The translations under genes and the position numbers were made by a program. Below, in pieces: positions 35,383-45,740 of a DNA stretch of 64,000 nt. Below the pieces are notes generated by a model. It made no database searches. It was given only the letters and a program-made list of their open reading frames with translations, and had not been told where the DNA came from. The number at the start of each line of letters is the position of its first letter. The stretch's first letter is position 1. The DNA comes from Candidatus Pelagisphaera phototrophica (lineage in GTDB: Bacteria; Verrucomicrobiota; Verrucomicrobiia; Opitutales; Opitutaceae): contig NZ_CP076039.1 in NCBI RefSeq assembly GCF_014529625.1, forward strand, positions 3,720,001 to 3,784,000. The letters run 5' to 3'.

Positions 35383-37089
35383 TCAGTCCGCGAGGAAGAC
35401 TTCGACTAGCCCAATCCCAGTGCCATCACTGACACCCGACATTACGAAACTGTATAAACCGGGTACCGCATCGATCAAAATTATCGAGTCTTTAGAACCG
35501 GAATCTAGCACCGCTGCTCCAACTTGTCCGGATGTAGCGATTATCTCATCGACCTTGGTAGCATCATCTTCCCAGTTGTCATTCGTCGCGACTTCAATTT
35601 GGGGAAAGCCAGGTTGAGTAAAATCAGTACGGAATAACGTTATCGTCGGATCCTCAACCGTTCCGGTTAAACCAGCAATCGACGGTCCCAAACCTCTCAA
35701 TAATAGCTTGGAATCAACCTGGCCATCAACAATAAACCCAGCAATCAACACTTCGTCGCCTGTACCCACAAATCCACGAGTAGCCACATTGACGAGTCGA
35801 TTTTGTGCATCATTGGGAGCGACTCCATTACGCGACGTTCCAGTGGCATCGAAAACTTCCACGAGGCCTACGCCATCAGCATTACCACTGTCGTTGACGA
35901 TAGCGGTGAACAGCTGCGTGCCTTCTGGCGAAAACGCTAAAGCAGCGTCCTTCGATGCTTGGTCCGTAAAATTGGTAGCGAAAGATCTCCCAACGAAATC
36001 ATTGATTTCCGTAAGTTGCGTGTTTCCCCAATCGTCGTTCTCCACATCGGGAGCAGTTGCACCAAAGGGAAACAGGGCAATTGTCGGATCCAGGGCGAAA
36101 TTGGTAATGCCCACGTTCGCAAGCTCCGGACCTTTCGCCGTTGCTAAGATATCGATCGGACCAGTCCCCTTAATCACAAATCCTAGGATCAGCGCCTCAG
36201 CCCCACTTTTTAGGACTCCACGGGTGGCGATGTTGGCGAGGCTTGATTGTAGCGATTGTATCGAAGCTTCAGAGCTCGCAACGGAATCAAAGCCGTTGAT
36301 GGCCACCAATCGATATTCATAATCCTTCCCTCGACCTACTGTAGGGTCGTCGAAACTTGTTTCTCCTGCTTCCACAGTACCTAATACTGTCCAGTCTGAG
36401 CCGCCAGCCTGCTTTCTTTCAATTCGATAAGCTCCTCCTGGGACACTAGCTCCCTCCCATTCGAAGGCGATTGTACCGGGATTGTCCTCGTTGGTTGCGA
36501 CTGTTGCTGGAGCAGTCGGAGGTCCCGCTGATTCGCCGACTCCAAGTCCTGCAGCCGCTAACAACGCAGGAACGTCGCTGCTTTCGACAAGCGGATTATC
36601 GCCTTCGGTGAAAAACTTTAGACTGTGCAAGAGTGTCCCATCTTCTGGAAGTTCCCAGACGTCGCCCCCTCCCCTTACGGAAGTGTTCCGGTAAAATCCG
36701 TAAGCCTCGCCTGCGGCCGGAGACTGGTTACTCACCGCTAGATTTGGAAACCAAAGGATCGCGAGATCGTCACCCAATGCCCAAGTTTCGTCATAAGCAA
36801 CTTTGCCCGAGGAAACAATATACTCGCCCTGGGTCGAGGCCTCCGCGCTCAAGTCCCATGCTGCGACGATCGAATCGTCTCCCGCACCGGTGATTGAGCC
36901 TTCTGTCGGAAGTGAGAAGGAACCATCGGCACCACTAGAAATTAGGTAGAGCATCCCTTTATCCACCAGTGCGATACCGTTCTCGTCCTGTAAACTACCC
37001 ACATCTACTGTGAAGAAGACTGAACCCCATGCTTTGGCTACGAGGATCGATGTCAAAGCCCCTGTTGTGATTAACTTTTTTGTTCTCAT
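35383..37089 (-). CDS. secreted protein with fibronectin-III-like domain and two repeat modules
   Basis: The product is 568 residues if the ATG at 37089 (MRTKKLITTGALTSILVAKAWG, a signal peptide) is used. This start overlaps the upstream stop in an ATGA arrangement, which favours it over the ATG at 37104. A fibronectin-III-like segment (about 195-280, RIERKQAGGSDWTVLGTV) follows an N-terminal domain. Two tandem modules of about 135 residues come next, beginning LANIATRGVLKSGAEALILGF and LVNVATRGFVGTGDEVLIAGF, each ending in GxGLVEVF. Surface or extracellular location is likely; the function is unknown. Confidence 0.75.
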   Translation of the reverse strand: MRTKKLITTGALTSILVAKAWGSVFFTVDVGSLQDENGIALVDKGMLYLISSGADGSFSLPTEGSITGAGDDSIVAAWDLSAEASTQGEYIVSSGKVAYDETWALGDDLAILWFPNLAVSNQSPAAGEAYGFYRNTSVRGGGDVWELPEDGTLLHSLKFFTEGDNPLVESSDVPALLAAAGLGVGESAGPPTAPATVATNEDNPGTIAFEWEGASVPGGAYRIERKQAGGSDWTVLGTVEAGETSFDDPTVGRGKDYEYRLVAINGFDSVASSEASIQSLQSSLANIATRGVLKSGAEALILGFVIKGTGPIDILATAKGPELANVGITNFALDPTIALFPFGATAPDVENDDWGNTQLTEINDFVGRSFATNFTDQASKDAALAFSPEGTQLFTAIVNDSGNADGVGLVEVFDATGTSRNGVAPNDAQNRLVNVATRGFVGTGDEVLIAGFIVDGQVDSKLLLRGLGPSIAGLTGTVEDPTITLFRTDFTQPGFPQIEVATNDNWEDDATKVDEIIATSGQVGAAVLDSGSKDSIILIDAVPGLYSFVMSGVSDGTGIGLVEVFLAD

Positions 37090-38159
37090 TGTGGCAGCCC
37101 CCATTCATTTACCCAGTTGGAATCTTCAGGATTAGAGCCCACTTGGATCTTTTGCACTGCAAGACCCATCCCGGGTTGAATTAAATCGCCTCCCTTGTCT
37201 GCGCTAGCGCCAGCACTTTCTTCACGCCAGGCTCCGTTATAGTAGTAATACGTCCCAACGGGTTTTTTGTTCTTACCGGCTTCTGTCAGGGAGTATACCA
37301 GCAACTTATCGCTCGGGTTATCTGGATCCGTCGTTTCTTCAAAAACTCCTCCCCCTGCTAGTCCTAATTCGTCTAGACTGATAGCTAGCGGCCGGTTGAG
37401 ACCGACAAAGTTATTTAGTGAATACTGGTCAGATTCACTTAACGGAATCGCAATGGGAGCGTCAACTACTTCACCAAAGAAAAGAGCATTCTTCACTACC
37501 GTACCATTGTTTCGTATTACGAGCGCTCGTCCATGGTACAGGACTGAATTATCAGCTACCGCGTTGATGCCTGCCCCAACTTGGCGCCAGGCTCCACCCG
37601 AAAAGTAGAAAATGCCCTCAGGAATCATGTTTCCAGCGGACGAGGTCGCTTGCGGGACAATTACCTCGATTTTTCTTAATCCAGGTTCATCGTCATCCTC
37701 ATTCGCTACCCCTAGCGGAAATGCCGATCCTAGGGTCCAGTGCGGATAAACGGCGATTTGATCTCCGTTTGCGAGTCCGGTCGCATCGCCACCGTCAAAC
37801 GTGAGTTGAGATCCGGTGTTGGACGAGATGTCAATGTGAACCCCCTGTTGAGTGCCTGACTCAATCACAAGGTAATGGGTTGGCATTCCGGACTGGGCAT
37901 CAAACGCCCCACTTGTCAACGAGTCGGCAGAAACATTCACAACCAGACTCCCAGCCCCTGAGGCTGAATCGAGAACGCCTCGAAACTCGGCTGACTGCTT
38001 GAACGGAAATGAGACAATAACATCACTTTCCGCCGGCAAATTGATAGAGATGGCTCCCACAATCTGCGAATAAACCTCCTGAGCTTTGACGACTGTTCCT
38101 GCAGCAGCAACGGAGGCAACAAACGCTAAAAACTTTTTCCCCTTGCAAATGTAATTCAT
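37086..38159 (-). CDS. TIGR02597-type secreted protein
   Basis: I choose the ATG at 38159 (MNYICKGKKFLAFVASVAAAG), a signal peptide, giving 357 residues; a longer frame to 38222 adds a non-signal leader. The blocks AESDVIVSFPFKQSAEFRGVLDSA and GDQIAVYPHWTLGSAFPLG match the Verrucomicrobia-associated family TIGR02597 as I remember it; its function is undescribed. It is coupled to the next secreted protein gene by a 4-base ATGA overlap, so the two are probably made and perhaps act together. Confidence 0.75.
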   Translation of the reverse strand: MNYICKGKKFLAFVASVAAAGTVVKAQEVYSQIVGAISINLPAESDVIVSFPFKQSAEFRGVLDSASGAGSLVVNVSADSLTSGAFDAQSGMPTHYLVIESGTQQGVHIDISSNTGSQLTFDGGDATGLANGDQIAVYPHWTLGSAFPLGVANEDDDEPGLRKIEVIVPQATSSAGNMIPEGIFYFSGGAWRQVGAGINAVADNSVLYHGRALVIRNNGTVVKNALFFGEVVDAPIAIPLSESDQYSLNNFVGLNRPLAISLDELGLAGGGVFEETTDPDNPSDKLLVYSLTEAGKNKKPVGTYYYYNGAWREESAGASADKGGDLIQPGMGLAVQKIQVGSNPEDSNWVNEWGLPQ

Positions 38160-38370
38160 GGATAATTTCAGTAAATCGAGATTCGTGATTAAATCATGTT
38201 TAATACGGTTTAAACAAGCCATTGGTTTTGTTTTTTCCTATCTGAGCAAAAAACCAACAAATCTACCAATAATCAAAACCCAAAGAGGGAACCAAGCTAT
38301 TTAGACTAGTACATCCCACTACCCCAACCTCTTCGGATCTAAGAGTTGATCGGACGGTGCGCAAAAACTT

Positions 38371-41300
38371 CTAGCGCCCGCAACACTGCTTATACTTTTT
38401 ACCACTTCCGCACGGACAGGGCTCGTTTCTACCGACTTTAGGCACTGCCCTTTTCACCGCTACTTTGGGTAGAGAAATTTCCTTCTGACCCCTCGATTGA
38501 CCTACTGGGCCAGATAGATCTACGTCACCTGGCCCCCGTGCCACTGCCTGGCGAGCCAGCATGGTCTTGACGTTTTCAATTGCGACTAGATTGGTCGCAG
38601 TCCGGAAAAGTTTCGAACAGAGCTGGGTTCGGATCATTCCGATCAACTCCTCGAAATAGCTGTAGGCTTCATTCTTGTATTCACTCAGCGGATCCTTTTG
38701 TCCATAACTCCTGAGTGAAACACTCCTTCGAAGCTCTTCCATTTCGGTGAGATGCTCCTGCCAGCGCCCATCTATCGAGTTCAGCAGTATAAAACGCTCA
38801 AGGTGCAGAAGAGCCGCCTCATTTTCCGCTGTCTTTTTGAGGCGATAAGCCTCCTTGACTTTACTCATCACCACATCGATAGCGGATTCCGAGTTCACTC
38901 CAAAGAGATCCTCATCTCGCAAGCCAATCGGGAAATGCGAATTCGCCCAGGTCACAAAGCCGCTCAAGTCGCCGTCCACTCCGTTCGGCTCCGTCTCCAC
39001 CCGCTCAGCTAGCTCTTCTTCAACCAATTCAAAAATAGTATTACTGGGAGACTCACCTCGCAGGGCCTCGTTGCGAATCCCGTAAATAATTTCGCGCTGC
39101 TTATTTAATACATCATCATACTGAAGAAGTCGCTTACGAATCGAGTAGTTCTGCTGCTCGACTTTTTTCTGGGCGGTCTCAATAGAGCGATTCAAGAGAG
39201 AATGCTCCAGAGGGTCACCCTCTTCCATCGAATTTTGCAGAATTTTGGCCATGGGACCTGAATTCGCAAAAAGGCGCATTAAATCATCCTCCAAAGAAAT
39301 AAAGAACTTCGACCGCCCTGGGTCGCCCTGACGGGAACAGCGGCCCCTAAGCTGACGATCAATACGTCGGGACTCGTGCCGCTCCGTCCCGACCACCAGA
39401 AGGCCACCGAGATCCTTGACGCCCTCACCCAACTTGATATCGGTTCCTCGACCCGCCATGTTGGTGGCGATTGTGACAGCCCCCTTAATCCCCGCACGGG
39501 CAACGATTTCTGCTTCCTGCTGATGGTATTTCGCATTGAGAACATTGTGAGGGATGTTCCGCCTCCTCAACATCCGCCCTAATAATTCCGAAGCTTCAAC
39601 CGATACCGTCCCAACAAGGACGGGCTGCCCTTTCTTATAGGCTAACTCGATATCGTTTATCGCCGCATTGTACTTTTCACGACGCGACTTGAAAATCACA
39701 TCGTTATCGTCAATCCGGATACAGGGCTCGTTTGTGGGAATGATCGCGACATTCAATGAATAGATGTCATGAAACTCAGTCGCCTCCGTTTCCGCTGTAC
39801 CCGTCATTCCTGCGAGTTTGTCATACAATCGGAAGTAATTCTGAACTGTTATAGTGGCATAGGTTCGCGACTCTCTCTCTATCGTCACGTTTTCCTTGGC
39901 TTCAACCGCCTGATGCAGTCCATCGCCCCAACGCCGGCCAGGCATAATACGTCCCGTATTCTCATCCACGATCACTACCTTCCCGTCTTGCACTACGTAC
40001 TCGACGTCTTTCTCGTAGAGCGAATACGCTCTCAGCAACTGGCTGATCGCGTGTATATCTTCTCCAACTACTTCTAGTTTTTCCTGCTCAGATAGTTTGA
40101 CGGCGTCTTTTTCTTCCGTCGACAGAGATAAGTCTTTATCGAGTTCGCTGAATCGAGTCGCGAGGTCCGGCAACATGAATGCGTCGGGATCATCTGGCCG
40201 TAGCTCCTTCCTACCATTTTCAGTCAGATCAGCTTGCCTCTGCTTTTCATCAATCACATAGAAAAGTTTTTCTTTGAGGTTGTACATGCGATCCTTGTTC
40301 AGGTCTCCATGCATTTCCGTATCAAACTTGTCGAACTCACGGCGATACTCCCCATTCTCCATGAGTCTCAAGAATGTCTTATTCTTAGGTGTTCCTAGCT
40401 TCACCAACAAAAGATCTGCGAAAGGGTCGGCCGCTTCCGGTTGAGGCAAGAGAGGCTCTCCATTCGCTCCAAGAGCCTTATTTTCTTTGGCAATCCGGGC
40501 CGACTCTTCCTGGAAAGCCTGAGCCTCCTTGGCCACCGTTTCTTCGTCTTTGTCGAGCTCAATTTTCGCCGCGGTTGCAAGTTTGTTACACAATGCAACT
40601 TGTTTGGTTACCAATCGATGGATACCGGCCTTCATTTTGGTGTAAGGCTGCTCACGTTGAATAGGGGCCGGGCCAGAAATAATGAGCGGGGTTCTCGCCT
40701 CATCGATTAAAATGGAGTCAACTTCATCGATGATCACAAAAAAGTGATCGCGCTGAACCTGCTCCTCTTTGCTGTGTGACATCCCATTGTCCCTAAGGTA
40801 GTCAAACCCGAATTCCGATGCAGTGCCGTAGGTAATGTCACAACCATACATCTCACGCTTTTGGTCAGGAGGCATTTGGTTCTTAATACAGCCAATCGTG
40901 AGTCCTAAGTACTTCAGCAAGTGCCCCATCCATTCGGAATCCCGCTGTGCGAGGTACTCGTTAACGGTGACCAATTGTACATTTCTAGATGACAAGGCAT
41001 TCAGGTAGAGAGGAAGGGTCGACACTAGTGTCTTCCCCTCACCGGTAGCCATTTCTGCGATACGCCCTTGGTGAAGGGCCATTCCTCCAATTAGCTGTAC
41101 ATCGTAGTGCACCATCTCCCAAGGGATTTCCTGCCCCATCACAAGACTTTTTGATCCAACCAGTCTTCGGGCCGCATTTTTGACCGTGGCAAACGCCTCA
41201 GGTATAAGGTCTTCTAGTGTTTCACCATTCTTGAAACGTTCACGAAACTTTTCCGTGTGCCCTTTTAATTCTTCTTCACTGAGAGATTGATAGCTCAGCT

Positions 41301-41394
41301 CTAGTTCATTGATTTTCTCAACAAATGGCTGGCAAGACTTGAGCCACTTTACGTTGGAGCGGCCGGCGAATTTTTTAAAAATTGATGATAACAT
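38371..41394 (-). CDS. secA: preprotein translocase ATPase SecA
   Basis: SecA drives proteins through SecYEG. The 1007-residue protein has the Walker A segment [14 protein letters not shown], the DEAD-type [18 protein letters not shown], the helicase-C motifs [10 protein letters not shown] and [13 protein letters not shown], and the [14 protein letters not shown] signature. It ends in a SEC-C zinc motif ([13 protein letters not shown]). Compared with E. coli SecA (901 residues) there is extra sequence of about 130-150 residues between residues about 230 and 400, rich in Lys/Glu ([13 protein letters not shown] and onward). No clear Shine-Dalgarno site precedes the ATG. Confidence 0.97.
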   Translation of the reverse strand: MLSSIFKKFAGRSNVKWLKSCQPFVEKINELELSYQSLSEEELKGHTEKFRERFKNGETLEDLIPEAFATVKNAARRLVGSKSLVMGQEIPWEMVHYDVQLIGGMALHQGRIAEMATGEGKTLVSTLPLYLNALSSRNVQLVTVNEYLAQRDSEWMGHLLKYLGLTIGCIKNQMPPDQKREMYGCDITYGTASEFGFDYLRDNGMSHSKEEQVQRDHFFVIIDEVDSILIDEARTPLIISGPAPIQREQPYTKMKAGIHRLVTKQVALCNKLATAAKIELDKDEETVAKEAQAFQEESARIAKENKALGANGEPLLPQPEAADPFADLLLVKLGTPKNKTFLRLMENGEYRREFDKFDTEMHGDLNKDRMYNLKEKLFYVIDEKQRQADLTENGRKELRPDDPDAFMLPDLATRFSELDKDLSLSTEEKDAVKLSEQEKLEVVGEDIHAISQLLRAYSLYEKDVEYVVQDGKVVIVDENTGRIMPGRRWGDGLHQAVEAKENVTIERESRTYATITVQNYFRLYDKLAGMTGTAETEATEFHDIYSLNVAIIPTNEPCIRIDDNDVIFKSRREKYNAAINDIELAYKKGQPVLVGTVSVEASELLGRMLRRRNIPHNVLNAKYHQQEAEIVARAGIKGAVTIATNMAGRGTDIKLGEGVKDLGGLLVVGTERHESRRIDRQLRGRCSRQGDPGRSKFFISLEDDLMRLFANSGPMAKILQNSMEEGDPLEHSLLNRSIETAQKKVEQQNYSIRKRLLQYDDVLNKQREIIYGIRNEALRGESPSNTIFELVEEELAERVETEPNGVDGDLSGFVTWANSHFPIGLRDEDLFGVNSESAIDVVMSKVKEAYRLKKTAENEAALLHLERFILLNSIDGRWQEHLTEMEELRRSVSLRSYGQKDPLSEYKNEAYSYFEELIGMIRTQLCSKLFRTATNLVAIENVKTMLARQAVARGPGDVDLSGPVGQSRGQKEISLPKVAVKRAVPKVGRNEPCPCGSGKKYKQCCGR

Positions 41395-41538
41395 TATGGC
41401 TCGTTAAAATAAGACCCTGTCGGGTAGCGGATAGAAGACCAGCTTGCAATGAAAAGGTTCTTATTTCTGTCAGCCGGTTTAAATGCCAAAATTCTGAGAA
41501 CTTGGCTTCGTCCACTAGCCATCTGGCTACGGCATGGG

Positions 41539-42348
41539 CTAGAGATTTCGGTTTTCAAACGCTAGCCAAACCGCTGGGCCATGAATATGGTCCGACTCAT
41601 GTTTATCACCTAACCACTCAAATCCGAAGTGGTCAAAAGCCCTTAGCATCTCCTCTTTCTCCATCCAATTGCAAGATTCGCTGCCTCCTCCGCAAAATCC
41701 TTTCCAGTCCAACGCTTCGCCGTAACCGTAGGCATGCAGCCGGTGATCAAACCCCATGTGGCTCGCAACCCAGCTCCCTGAGAACTTGCTTCGCAATACT
41801 TCGTTTCCTCCAATCAGCTCGGCGTCATAATAGTGGGTCCATACGAACAACGATCTTACTTTTTTCGACAAGAGCTCAATGAGTTCAACTGGATTCTTCA
41901 TATGGTAGAGGACACCACAGGCAATTCCCACATCAAAACGTTCTTCCTGCTCTTGCAGGTAGCCCACGAAGTTCCCCAACTTAAATCGGGCCCTCTTCAG
42001 ATCAAGCAGCTCCTTCACCACCAGACATCGAAGGAAGGCTTCTGAGTTCGCTTCTACTCCTAAAATCGAGTGGGCTCCGGCCTTTTCAAGCATGGCAGTG
42101 TGACAAGCTTCCAGCGGGCCAAGTTCGAGGACGGATTTGTCGCGAAAGCCACCAAGAATAGAGGAAGCCCAGTAAATACGGCCATCATCATGAAGCTTTC
42201 CGATTCCTTTTGAATCAACGCCCAGTTTTTCAGGCATAATTGAAAACCACTGGCCCTCAAACAATTGAATCAGATTTTGGTTGGAGGGTGCTTGCTCGAA
42301 AAAATTTTCTTTGTTCATCTCATCAAGTGCATTTGCGCCCCTATTCAC
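41539..42348 (-). CDS. class I SAM-dependent methyltransferase
   Basis: The 269-residue protein has the methyltransferase fold: the SVLELGPLEACHTAMLEKAGA motif I with a Gly in the expected place, ILGVEANSEAF (motif II acidic end), and FDVGIACGVLYHMKNPVELI (motif IV with the post-motif His). The closest look is to small-molecule or glycan-modifying methyltransferases. It starts 22 bases after the UXS gene on the same strand, which suggests a role in surface glycan or nucleotide-sugar modification. Confidence 0.78.
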   Translation of the reverse strand: MNRGANALDEMNKENFFEQAPSNQNLIQLFEGQWFSIMPEKLGVDSKGIGKLHDDGRIYWASSILGGFRDKSVLELGPLEACHTAMLEKAGAHSILGVEANSEAFLRCLVVKELLDLKRARFKLGNFVGYLQEQEERFDVGIACGVLYHMKNPVELIELLSKKVRSLFVWTHYYDAELIGGNEVLRSKFSGSWVASHMGFDHRLHAYGYGEALDWKGFCGGGSESCNWMEKEEMLRAFDHFGFEWLGDKHESDHIHGPAVWLAFENRNL

Positions 42349-42370
42349 GAAAGCAGACCAAAAATCTCAT

Positions 42371-43303
42371 CTAGCTATCCAAATAAGACCTAAAATAGTC
42401 GATCGTTTCTACCAAACCCTCATCTAGGGAAACTCTGGGCTCCCATCCTAACTCCGTCCTGGCGAGTTCGATATCTGGCTGGCGCTGTTTCGGGTCATCC
42501 TCAGGCAACGCTTCATACACGATTCTGGACTGAGTCCCCGTCAGATGGATCACTTTTTCAGCGAGTTCAAGCATCGTGAATTCACCCGGGTTCCCAATGT
42601 TTACAGGTCCTTCCAGTTTGTCCTGCTCCATTAAACGGACGAAACCGTCGATCAAATCACTGTAGTAGCAGAACGAACGGGTCTGGGAACCGTCGCCGAA
42701 GATCGTGATGTCTTCGCCCCTGAGGGCCTGTACTATAAAATTTGAAACCACTCGACCATCTTGCGGCGACATTCGCGGCCCGTAAGTATTGAAGATGCGT
42801 ACGATGCGAATATCGACCCCGTTTTGCCGGTGATAGTCGAAAAATAGAGTTTCCGCACAACGTTTGCCCTCGTCATAGCACGACCGAATTCCAATCGGAT
42901 TAACGCTCCCCCAATACGATTCCGGCTGTGGATGAACCTCTGGATCACCATATACCTCAGAAGTGGACGCCTGGAACACGCGGGCGTTTACTCGCTTCGC
43001 CAAGCCAAGGCAATTAATTGCTCCCATCACTGAAGTTTTAATCGTCTTGATCGCATTATACTGGTAATGCACGGGAGACGCCGGACAGGCCAAATTGTAG
43101 ATCTGATCCACCTCTAGTTTAAAGGGATCTATCACGTCGTGCCGCAAAAATTCAAAGTTCGGATTCTGTACCAGGTGCGCGATATTCCTCTTCGAGCCCG
43201 TAAAGAGGTTGTCCATGCAAATGATCTCGTTCCCATCCTCAAGCAGTCGATCCGCTAAATGACTGCCAAGAAAACCTGCCCCGCCTGTAATTAGAATTCT
43301 CAT
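42371..43303 (-). CDS. UDP-glucuronate decarboxylase (UDP-xylose synthase)
   Basis: UXS converts UDP-glucuronate to UDP-xylose. The ATG at 43303 gives 310 residues starting [20 protein letters not shown]; a frame to 43324 adds seven non-conserved residues. Diagnostic features are [50 protein letters not shown], the catalytic SCYDEGKR (YxxxK) and [10 protein letters not shown]. This closely matches bacterial and plant UXS. It supplies a sugar donor for the nearby glycosyltransferases. Confidence 0.92.
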   Translation of the reverse strand: MRILITGGAGFLGSHLADRLLEDGNEIICMDNLFTGSKRNIAHLVQNPNFEFLRHDVIDPFKLEVDQIYNLACPASPVHYQYNAIKTIKTSVMGAINCLGLAKRVNARVFQASTSEVYGDPEVHPQPESYWGSVNPIGIRSCYDEGKRCAETLFFDYHRQNGVDIRIVRIFNTYGPRMSPQDGRVVSNFIVQALRGEDITIFGDGSQTRSFCYYSDLIDGFVRLMEQDKLEGPVNIGNPGEFTMLELAEKVIHLTGTQSRIVYEALPEDDPKQRQPDIELARTELGWEPRVSLDEGLVETIDYFRSYLDS

Positions 43304-43399
43304 TAGACGTTTACTTTCGACCACCAGTATGGAATTCCAAGAGCAATGATGTCAACCGGCCGTTAAATGGAAAGTCTACCGGAATGGGAGACCAGTGAT

Positions 43400-44542
43400 C
43401 TAGTTCTCAGATCGGTCCCCGGATTCGTATTTCTCAATCCACTCGCGACTCCATGACGAAAAATCGCCGCTCTCAATGTGATCTCTGGCCTGCTTGATTA
43501 AATCTAGATAGAAATACAGGTTGTGAATTGTCAGCAAGGTACAACTCAGAATCTCTTTGGCAACCGTCAGGTGCCGGAGGTAAGCACGGCTAAAGTTTGC
43601 GCAAGCGTAATTGTCCATACCTTCAACCAATGGCGATGGATCTTTCGCAAATTTTGCATTCCGGATGTTTTTCATTCCGAAAGGTGTGAAAAACGCCCCG
43701 TTTCTGGCAACACGAGAAGGCAGCACGCAATCAAACATGTCCACTCCAAGCCCAATCATCTTCAGCATCTGAGGAGGAGTCCCTAGACCCATCGTATAGC
43801 GAGGCTTTTCTGGCGGTAGAAACGGTATAGTCACTCCCACTTGATGGAGCATCTCAGGCTCCGGCTCTCCAACGCTGACCCCTCCAATGGCATAGCCCGA
43901 AAACTCTAGAGCAGAGAGTTCTTCTGCAGACTGACGCCTCAAATCCTCAAAGGTGGAACCTTGAGCAATCGCAAACACGTGGCGTCCTGAGTCGAGAAAA
44001 CCTATATCATCTGCAACTTCACGACATTTTCGAGCCCATCGAGTTGTACGCTCAACCGCTTTCACACAATCTTGCTTCTCGCAGGGAAAAGGCGGACATT
44101 CATCGATCACCATAGCGATGTCAGACCCGAGATTCGCTTGAATGGACATTACCTCCTGCGGTCCTAGAAAAACTTTCGATCCATCTAAATGGGACTGAAA
44201 CGCAATTCCCTCTTCGCTGATTTTGCTCAACTTTGCCAAGCTAAACGCTTGAAACCCTCCACTGTCAGTCAGTATTGGCCCATTCCATCCCATAAACGAG
44301 TGGAGCCCACCGAAGTCTCGAACCAAATCCGAACCAGGCCGCAAGTTTAGATGGTAGGTGTTACCTAGAATGATCTGAGCGTCGATCTCATGTAACTGTT
44401 TAGGCGTCAGACCTTTAACGGTACCCTGCGTTCCGACCGGCATGAAGATCGGGGTTTCGATATTTCCGTGTAATGTTTGCAGTCTTCCTCTACGGGCGGA
44501 TGAATGTGCATCAGTGGCGATTAGCTGAAAGTGATCTGTCAT
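43400..44542 (-). CDS. tgt: queuine tRNA-ribosyltransferase with reduced zinc site
   Basis: TGT exchanges guanine 34 for a queuine precursor in certain tRNAs. The start at 44542 gives 380 residues (MTDHFQLIATDAHSSARRG); the frame extends to 44641 but the leader is not family-like. Motifs are HGNIETPIFMPVGTQGTVKG, TDSGGFQAFSLAKL, the catalytic Asp in DMFDCVLPSRVARNGAFFT, and HNLYFYL. The usual zinc motif CxCxxC reads MDNYAC, leaving only the last Cys and the later His of the four ligands. Confidence 0.95.
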   Translation of the reverse strand: MTDHFQLIATDAHSSARRGRLQTLHGNIETPIFMPVGTQGTVKGLTPKQLHEIDAQIILGNTYHLNLRPGSDLVRDFGGLHSFMGWNGPILTDSGGFQAFSLAKLSKISEEGIAFQSHLDGSKVFLGPQEVMSIQANLGSDIAMVIDECPPFPCEKQDCVKAVERTTRWARKCREVADDIGFLDSGRHVFAIAQGSTFEDLRRQSAEELSALEFSGYAIGGVSVGEPEPEMLHQVGVTIPFLPPEKPRYTMGLGTPPQMLKMIGLGVDMFDCVLPSRVARNGAFFTPFGMKNIRNAKFAKDPSPLVEGMDNYACANFSRAYLRHLTVAKEILSCTLLTIHNLYFYLDLIKQARDHIESGDFSSWSREWIEKYESGDRSEN

Positions 44543-44708
44543 TAGAATTTGTTCGACCGCTAAGAGGGAGAACTTCCAGCCCGCTTTCAACACTTCCTTA
44601 CTCAAATTCAATGAGACCAAACAAACGCGATAAAGTACCATGGCTCATCCGCCAGAATCCCGTCCTTGACCCCGAAAGATCACCCCTATTTAAACACGCC
44701 CACGGATA

Positions 44709-45272
44709 ATGCTACTGGTCATCGACAACTACGACTCTTTCACGTACAATCTTGTCCAGTATTTTGGGGCTCTGGGGATCGAGCAACGGGTGTTTCGCAA
44801 CGACAAGATTTCAGTTGAGGAAGCCTTGGCTTTACGACCTTCACAGGTACTTATTTCTCCTGGTCCCTGTACTCCAAATGAAGCTGGCAACAGTATTTCT
44901 ATAATAGAAGCATTTGCCGACAAAGTACCCATTCTAGGGGTCTGTTTGGGTCATCAGTCGATCGGACAGTACTTCGGTGGCAACATAGTCCGGGCAGATC
45001 GGCTGATGCATGGAAAAACCTCCGTCGTTAAGCATAACGGAAAAGGGATCTTCGCAGGAATCCCCAATGAGATTAGAATCGCTCGATACCATTCCTTGAT
45101 CATAGAACGGGAAGCCTTTCCGGATATTCTCCAAATCGTAGCCGAAACGGATGAAGGCGAGATTATGGCCTGCCACCATCGTGAGCGGCCCATTTGGGGC
45201 CTTCAATTCCACCCAGAATCAATCGCGACGCAAAACGGGATGGATATTTTGAAAAATTTCATCAACCTTTAA
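44709..45272 (+). CDS. anthranilate/aminodeoxychorismate synthase glutamine amidotransferase
   Basis: The 187-residue class I glutamine amidotransferase has the N-terminal [14 protein letters not shown], the oxyanion strand [11 protein letters not shown], the nucleophile Cys in [11 protein letters not shown], and the His-Glu end of the triad in [11 protein letters not shown]. These are shared by TrpG and PabA, which supply ammonia for tryptophan or folate synthesis. No trpE/pabB neighbour is present, so the choice between the two is open. It is followed 7 bases later by nrdR. Confidence 0.93.
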   Translation: MLLVIDNYDSFTYNLVQYFGALGIEQRVFRNDKISVEEALALRPSQVLISPGPCTPNEAGNSISIIEAFADKVPILGVCLGHQSIGQYFGGNIVRADRLMHGKTSVVKHNGKGIFAGIPNEIRIARYHSLIIEREAFPDILQIVAETDEGEIMACHHRERPIWGLQFHPESIATQNGMDILKNFINL

Positions 45273-45278
45273 TTTACT

Positions 45279-45740
45279 ATGAGATGCCCAAAGTGCGCAT
45301 CGACGCTCGACAAAGTTGTCGATTCCCGGATCAGCAAGGATGGGGCAACCATTCGACGACGACGTGAATGCATGGAATGTGGACACCGGTATTCTACGAT
45401 CGAAGAAATTCTTCGCGAGAATCTGTACGTGTTCAAGCGAGATGGAAGACGTGAGGGATTCGACAAGATAAAGATAGTTAATAGCTTAAGGAGAGCTTGC
45501 CAGAAGCGCCCTGTTGACGCCGAACAGATCAATATTCTCGTCGAAGATATGATCGACGAGCTCGAAAACGAGTTTGGGATGGAAATTCCTTCCACTGCGA
45601 TTGGAGAAAAAGTGCTATTGAATCTCAAGAATATTGACCCGATCGCTTACGTCCGATTCGCAAGTGTGTATAAAGACTTTCGCAATCTGGAAGAGTTCTT
45701 GGACGAGATTGGATCTCTGTCGAAACAACCCATTCTATGA
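45279..45740 (+). CDS. nrdR: ribonucleotide reductase transcriptional repressor NrdR
   Basis: NrdR binds boxes upstream of ribonucleotide reductase genes and responds to ATP/dATP. The 153-residue protein has the zinc ribbon (CPKC near residue 3, CMECGHRYST at about 31) and the ATP-cone domain (NLYVFKRDGRREGFDKIKIVNSLRRAC). Its length matches the family norm of about 150. It overlaps the next gene by 4 bases. Confidence 0.97.
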   Translation: MRCPKCASTLDKVVDSRISKDGATIRRRRECMECGHRYSTIEEILRENLYVFKRDGRREGFDKIKIVNSLRRACQKRPVDAEQINILVEDMIDELENEFGMEIPSTAIGEKVLLNLKNIDPIAYVRFASVYKDFRNLEEFLDEIGSLSKQPIL

